Source: Plumapathes pennacea (lineage: Eukaryota > Cnidaria > Anthozoa > Antipatharia > Myriopathidae). From it: a DNA stretch of 64,000 nucleotides. The DNA lies in contig OZ038464.1 in NCBI GenBank assembly GCA_964036295.1, forward strand, positions 20,411,443 through 20,475,442, written 5' to 3'. This document shows, in pieces, positions 58,194 to 64,000 of this stretch; position 1 is the stretch's first letter; every line of letters begins with the position of its first letter. Position numbers and translations under genes: made by a program. A model generated the notes under the pieces. The model ran no database searches, was not told the DNA's origin, and saw only the letters and a list, made by a program, of their open reading frames with translations.

Positions 58194-59405
58194 CTACTCC
58201 AGTAGCGACTGATTCAGGTCGCGTTGTAAACCCTCCGAGCCTTGTGTTGGCCTATACCCTGTAAGCTTCATTAAGGGAAGGCAGACTTCTTCAAAAATCG
58301 AAACCAGGGATGGGTCTTGCATTGTCCTCCATTTGTTCACAGTTTTCATGGGATCTTCCACCAGTGAGAAGGTGTACATTATTTCGTCGGGGATCTCAGT
58401 GGGGCGAATGCCTGCCGTTAATAACTTCTCGATTCTTTCTGCCATTGGCAAACCCAAAAAATCATACATAGCTCTCGTAGCATTTAGAGGATTCTGAATA
58501 ATGTCCTCATATCGAAACAACTGGTATCGGTTGCTAAACCAGCTTGGGAATTGCTTTACAAACTGGATATTGTCTTCAACTTGAGAGCACATGAGACGCG
58601 CGTATCTCTTGATGAGTCGCAAGCCTTCTTCACTGATTGGTCTTGAACTGATAAGTTTTCTCTTCAAACCGCCATGAAAAAACGTCCGACGAACCAGCGA
58701 TGATAACACAGCTCTAGGATCTCGTACGAGATGTATTATTGAACAGTCAAACTCAGCCGGATTAGAGCTGCATGCTTGCATAAGTTCCTCTATTCCTTTT
58801 GGCCACGGGAGCCGAGTTTGCATGATCTTGGCAACTGTGATTTTTCTTGCGAGACAGGCCTTTCTGGCAGTTTCTTTGGATTTATTTGGAAAAGCCATCC
58901 TCCAGTACATGAAGGGCTTCCTAAGCCATGGATGGATGATCCAATTCAGAGTCTTCGTGTCTTCAAACTCACACGAGAAAACATCGCGCAGGAGCCCGGA
59001 AAAGTCTGATCTGAAAGCCTCGTTTTGAGTCTCGTTCAGCAGCTCCAGCTCGTCACCATATCCATTCCTGCGGAGACCATGCAGCGGCTCGTAGAGAAAA
59101 AACACCTCCGGGTGAATGTTGAAAATGTTGCCAACAAAAGTTGAACCTGAACTCATGTGGGTCAATATGATGACGTTGTGTCGCCTCGGTTTCATGTTCT
59201 TCTCATTTATCGATAATTGACTGATGTCTGATCGATGGATTTCTGCAACAGCCTTTCGTTTGATTTGTTTCATCTGCATCAAATACAATGCAAGGAAAAG
59301 CGACGTAATCACGAGGACAAAGAGAACTAAACGGACGTAATACCGCGATCCGAGAATCCGCACCAAGTGATTTCGGCAGCTGTGAAGAATCATTTTGTCG
59401 GGCAT
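58194..59405 (-). CDS. carbohydrate sulfotransferase (CHST1/3/5/6-like), Golgi type II membrane protein
   Basis: This single coding exon encodes 403 aa from MPDKMILHSC. Residues about 25-45 (LVLFVLVITSLFLALYLM) form one membrane anchor. The PAPS-binding 5' phosphosulfate loop is ILTHMSSGSTFVGNIF (about 80-95), followed by PEVFFLYEPLH. The 3' phosphate loop is HLVRDPRAVLSSLVRR (about 225-240). RYEDIIQNP and KWRTMQ near the C-terminus also fit the family. These enzymes move sulfate from PAPS to GlcNAc, Gal or GalNAc of glycans in the Golgi. The frame is open to another ATG at 59459, but that stretch (TTTTTCCGTCTTGCACAG) looks like a splice acceptor, so I chose 59405. Which sugar is modified is not determinable. 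Confidence 0.88.
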   Translation of the reverse strand: MPDKMILHSCRNHLVRILGSRYYVRLVLFVLVITSLFLALYLMQMKQIKRKAVAEIHRSDISQLSINEKNMKPRRHNVIILTHMSSGSTFVGNIFNIHPEVFFLYEPLHGLRRNGYGDELELLNETQNEAFRSDFSGLLRDVFSCEFEDTKTLNWIIHPWLRKPFMYWRMAFPNKSKETARKACLARKITVAKIMQTRLPWPKGIEELMQACSSNPAEFDCSIIHLVRDPRAVLSSLVRRTFFHGGLKRKLISSRPISEEGLRLIKRYARLMCSQVEDNIQFVKQFPSWFSNRYQLFRYEDIIQNPLNATRAMYDFLGLPMAERIEKLLTAGIRPTEIPDEIMYTFSLVEDPMKTVNKWRTMQDPSLVSIFEEVCLPLMKLTGYRPTQGSEGLQRDLNQSLLE

Positions 59406-59416
59406 AATTAGGGCCC

Positions 59417-59975
59417 CTGTGCAAGACGGAAAAAGAGCGCTAAGAGTGTAAAAACACAACTAAGGCATCGTCGAAGGTACTGCGCCAGCAGTGTATATCA
59501 ACAGGGCGAAGCAAAAGATCTCAATGCTGCAAGTTTCAAAAGTTAACGAAAATTACCGATTTTATAATTGGGTAAAATGATTAAAGTATCGCCTACTGGC
59601 GTCTGTAGAGTCAAACTTGATTCAACTTTGATCATCATCCCTCAACTGAATCAGCGTATATTTCAAGAAAAAGATTTAAAGGATTCACTGGCAAGAATAA
59701 AAACGGCGGGATGCTAGCTTTCGTGTGACCGTGTCACTATAGGTCCCTATAGTGTAAGTACTTGTCTTTCTTACCACTGAATTGTAACGGCTACTAGATT
59801 TCTATTTTCATTTAGCTCCACTGTATAGAGCAAGTGCTATTTTAACTATTGGCTTGCCGAGGGTGCTGTCATAGACGGCTCGTTACTGACAAAAAGACAA
59901 GGCGAAGCTTTGTAGGGGCTAGAAATTAAGTCCAAATTAACGGCGTGTAACATGAAATTTTTAATGCATTCTTAC
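59417..59975 (-). other. likely 5' UTR intron of the sulfotransferase gene
   Basis: On the minus strand a donor CTGAAG/GTAAGA follows 59976 and a pyrimidine-rich acceptor CCGTCTTGCACAG ends at 59417, 11 bp before the chosen ATG. The first exon would be non-coding and extend to around 60060. Confidence 0.5.
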
Positions 59976-62900
59976 CTTCAGTTTTGAAAGAGTTCCGCTT
60001 TGTGTCTCTTGACTGTCGAAAAGCAGATGAACTGAGTACGGTTGTAGTTTGCCTCGTCGAGTACCAAATGCACATAAATAGTGCGACAAATCCTCACAAA
60101 TACAAAGTAAACTGCTGACGCGCGCTTTAAGTTTCGATCAAAATTAACATAAACTGTCGTTCCCTTTCATCTCCTTGGGAACAATTTCGTTTTCAGAAAC
60201 ATTTAAAGTTTAGACACTCAGCACATAATACAAAGCTTGTTCATTCCAACTTCTTGATTGTGGTGCGTGCTCATTTTTTTTTTTTTTTTTCTAAAACTGA
60301 TCTGAAAAATAGCTTGGCTATGCGGCCGAGATATAACATTTTTAAAAAGCCGGAGTCGGCGATTTTTTGTGAGTGTCTTGATTCGAGTCTTTACCAAAAA
60401 CGCCTCTGGTAGTTTTAAATTCACCCCGCGTAACCACACAGTAAAAGTTACTTAAGATTTCCTGTACTGTGATTCGTACAGAAATCGACATTTTTGTTCT
60501 CGATTCCGGTCCCATTCTCCCAAAATCAACGCGGCCTCGTCATCAGTCACTCGCTCTCCCAAAAAAGGGGCGGTTACTGTTCCATAGACCAAATGTTTTA
60601 GGGGGAGGGGGGAGGGGGGTGAACCGCGTCATCTTCGTGAGCCAGATACAGAACACAAGATGGATGGGGTAAATTTTGGTCTATTGTTTAATACAGAGTA
60701 GTATAGTTTCCTGTGATTTTTGTTCAACTGAGTTCTTTAGTCGCTCATCGTATCAATAGCGGAAACTCCCATGAAGGTATAAACTACGGCTAATCCAAGG
60801 GAATATCACTGGAGTATCGTGGGAAAACTCCCAAACTTGACGAGAAAGATGCAGTAGAGGTTTGTGCACCAAGCGGCGCAAATTAATTGCCTTGGCGCTG
60901 TCTGTAAACGTGTGAACAAGTATCGTGCGACGCCACCGGGTCTGGCCGGTATGGCTTCCTGGACGAAGAGAAGAAAGGCAAGGTGTTAACTTTAAGAAAA
61001 CTTGATAATTATTGTTTGCACTCAGTTTTATGGTGCTGTTTGCATAAGGCATTCAATCAAAGGAATTTTAGCTTCATATCCATGAGTTCAACACAGGAGC
61101 AAATTTTATTTGTGAATAGAGACTCAAATGAATAAAAGTTTAACCTAAAAATTCCTTTTTCAAGAATCATAAATCAATCATATTTATTGAAGAAGGTATG
61201 AAAGGAAATGACGCTAACCACATGTTTTTTTTGTAATGCCAAATTTAACAACCGCGTTGGTATAAAGTTATCAATCTCTCACACAGATTATTGACTGCGA
61301 CAGCAATTAGTATTCGAATTCTGAAATCCCCCAAAACGGAATCTGTTACGTAGTTTTATCGGAAAGAGGTCGATTCAGACATATTTTATCAATTATATGA
61401 CTGTAAATCTGATTAACACTAGCTCTTTCTTACTCGCCTCCTTCAACATGAAACTCGTCTTGACTCTATTTATATTCTCTATCTTTCTGTTCTGGACTCA
61501 GGCTCCGCCAAGCTACTCAGGAAGGCCGCTATAGTATTGGAAACTCCGCGCAAAACGGGCTCGGTCAATTAGTAGAAAAACGTCAATTTCTCAAGCCCCG
61601 ATTCTCAAAATAGTTATTGATTGGAGAACCTCTTATCAAGGCGTAGCAACCACCAAATTAGGTGTTGCAGTGACGCCGCTTATTTCCGTCATTTCCGGAC
61701 AGTTGGCAGAGACAAATGGGCGTATTGAAATTAATCCGCTTTGAAAACAAATTGGCTCCTTTCTTTCGAAAAACAGAAACCTTTCCTGACAAATGGCTCA
61801 GTTTGGTTAGTAAGGGTGCTGTTATTGAGTAGGAATGTATTAATTCAATACTCATTTGACCTTGGCTGATGATCATACATCCTGATCTTCCGTATAAAAG
61901 TCCCCAGCGAAGGAAACCAGACTGCTATCAAGCGATCGAAACAACACTTGACTTTTGCTTTTTCAGTCAAAACCGCTCAACGAAGGCATCTTGCAAGAGA
62001 CCTGACGACTACATTTTGGATCGGTGAAGCAAGCTTCCTGGGGTGGCCACCACTGTTTGTGCTTGTGTCGATATTCAACTCAGATGACACTGGGTATGCG
62101 CTGGGTTTTCGATTTCTTGTTCACCTTTCATATAGCATTCCCGGCATTTCAAATCTATATTCCCAAATCCTATTACTCTATTAATGGTCACTAATCTGTG
62201 TCACTTGTTAAAATGATTGCTGCCCTTAAAAGTACACTACACATGTACAGACAATTTCTTGAGTTTGACTCACATGATATCCGTGGATATTCTGAAACTG
62301 TCAAAAACCCGCGACCGAAATCGAACCCGATACAATTGCAATGCACTAGGGTCTTCTCAACCGGTCGGAGTATAAATACACGGGCATGATACACACCCGG
62401 CATCGTGTCGACTTGACCAATTATCTTTTCTGCAATTTCTCGAACGCCTTTTATGTTAGCAAATTGATTTGATCATCGGTTTTACATAATTTGCACCGCT
62501 GACATGCCTCTAAATATTACTGGAGCTAGCATGCATTCAGTTTCTAAATGGTATTCGCTTGATAATTATTAATACAGTTAACAAGTAAAGAGCACAGTTT
62601 TGCTGCAAGAGAAACTATTCCACAACGGCTCTACTCTGTCAACGAAACACTGTAGCAGCAAGGTAACTTTATTATTCACGGACAAGTATGACAGTTTTCA
62701 TTGAAGGCAGAGGAATGCGTATAACTACATTTGATAATGATCTACTGTAACTTCGATTTAAGTCATGCTTAGCCCCACGAACTCTCAGATTATCAAGTCA
62801 GTCAAAGATAATCCTTCCCAACACGTCCCGTTAATTTTACCGACGCAAAAATTGTCATGAAATATCTAACAAATACCTGACACGTCGCATCTGGTTCCAA

Positions 62901-63521
62901 CAGCAAACGACACAAGAAGAAAAAGCAGACTACTCGTTATCAATAGGAGCGGGGGTGAAGCAATACGGATTAAAGGAAAGTGACAGGGTATTACAAAGTT
63001 GTTCGGATTTGTGATATTTCACACCCTCAAAGTGGCCGCAAGCTTTGGTATAATTCAAACGACAGACTCTATGGCACCCCTTTTGACAATAAAGTCACAA
63101 CAGGACCACACGTAATAGCTCGAACTAAAACCTTATTTATTTGTTTTCCCAGCTTCATTTAGCAGTCAGAAATTGGTGTAATGTACTCCACGTTTGCTAC
63201 GTCTTTTAGTTCTTGCGGAAAGAATTTACAACAGATCAACTTCAGCCGGGACTTCAAGATTTGTTCTGTATCCAGATATAAAACAGACTTCCAAGACGCT
63301 CGCACACAAACAAGTGCCGTCGCCACGAACTAATCAATGGTAATCCATCCAAACACTCTTTTTATTGCTGGTATAAAACTTAAACGTTTCGGAGAGCACA
63401 TTTACAAAATACAAAAGTCTCAAAGATCTAACACCTATTGAATACTATGTACAACTCAAATACGTCCGCCTCGAGATTCTTGTCCAAATATATTAATCTC
63501 TTTTACATAATAAATACTCGG
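59976..63521. other. intergenic region between sulfotransferase and Gbx
   Basis: No gene was recognised. It holds the putative non-coding first exon and promoter of the sulfotransferase and, at the right end, the Gbx 3' UTR. A minus-strand AATAAA (plus-strand TTTATT at 63361-63366) is a candidate Gbx poly(A) signal. Confidence 0.4.
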
Positions 63522-63998
<477 letters not shown>

Positions 63999-64000
63999 CG

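Overview
The window looks like nuclear DNA of an anthozoan cnidarian, most likely a stony coral. The reasons are AT-rich DNA with long A/T tracts, spliced animal genes with GT-AG introns, one STAT gene resembling STAT5/6, an anthozoan-style Gbx homeobox, a rhodopsin-class GPCR without introns, and many short palindromic (MITE-like) elements in introns and spacers. The taxon is an inference from gene content; no species marker was found.

Layout. At 1-976 (minus) is the N-terminal half of an MFSD6-like transporter that runs off the left edge. At 3670-7674 (plus) one 4-kb exon encodes a membrane-anchored, very basic His/Lys/Arg-rich protein ending in an SGNH (GDSL-type) hydrolase domain. At 8945-12241 (plus) is a complete two-exon MFSD6-like transporter, which converges on a single-exon class A GPCR at 12310-13239 (minus). 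A repeat-rich spacer follows. From 17052 to 31209 (minus) I could rebuild a complete STAT gene: 25 coding exons with consistent phases, giving a predicted 819 aa with all STAT domains, the SH2 arginine and a phospho-tyrosine candidate.

The most interesting part is 33985-55182, an array of four related two-exon homeobox genes (copy A minus; B, C and D plus). In each, exon 1 encodes an eh1-type repression motif and exon 2 an NK-like homeodomain with Thr at position 47. All four introns are phase 1. All four promoters have a perfect MEF2-type box, CTA(A/T)4TAG, 57-91 bp before the start codon, usually followed by a TATA-like box. A decayed piece of a fifth exon 1 lies between A and B. The homeobox exon is nearly identical between copies, while exon 1 has diverged.

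After the array come a 375-bp tandem duplication, a carbohydrate sulfotransferase at 58194-59405 (minus), and the homeobox exon of Gbx at the right edge (63522-63977, minus). The likely logic of the region is a regulatory cluster: the eh1 proteins are probably Groucho-dependent repressors, under MADS-box control if the shared promoter box is functional. The transporter, GPCR, STAT and sulfotransferase genes look like ordinary neighbours with no shared pathway.
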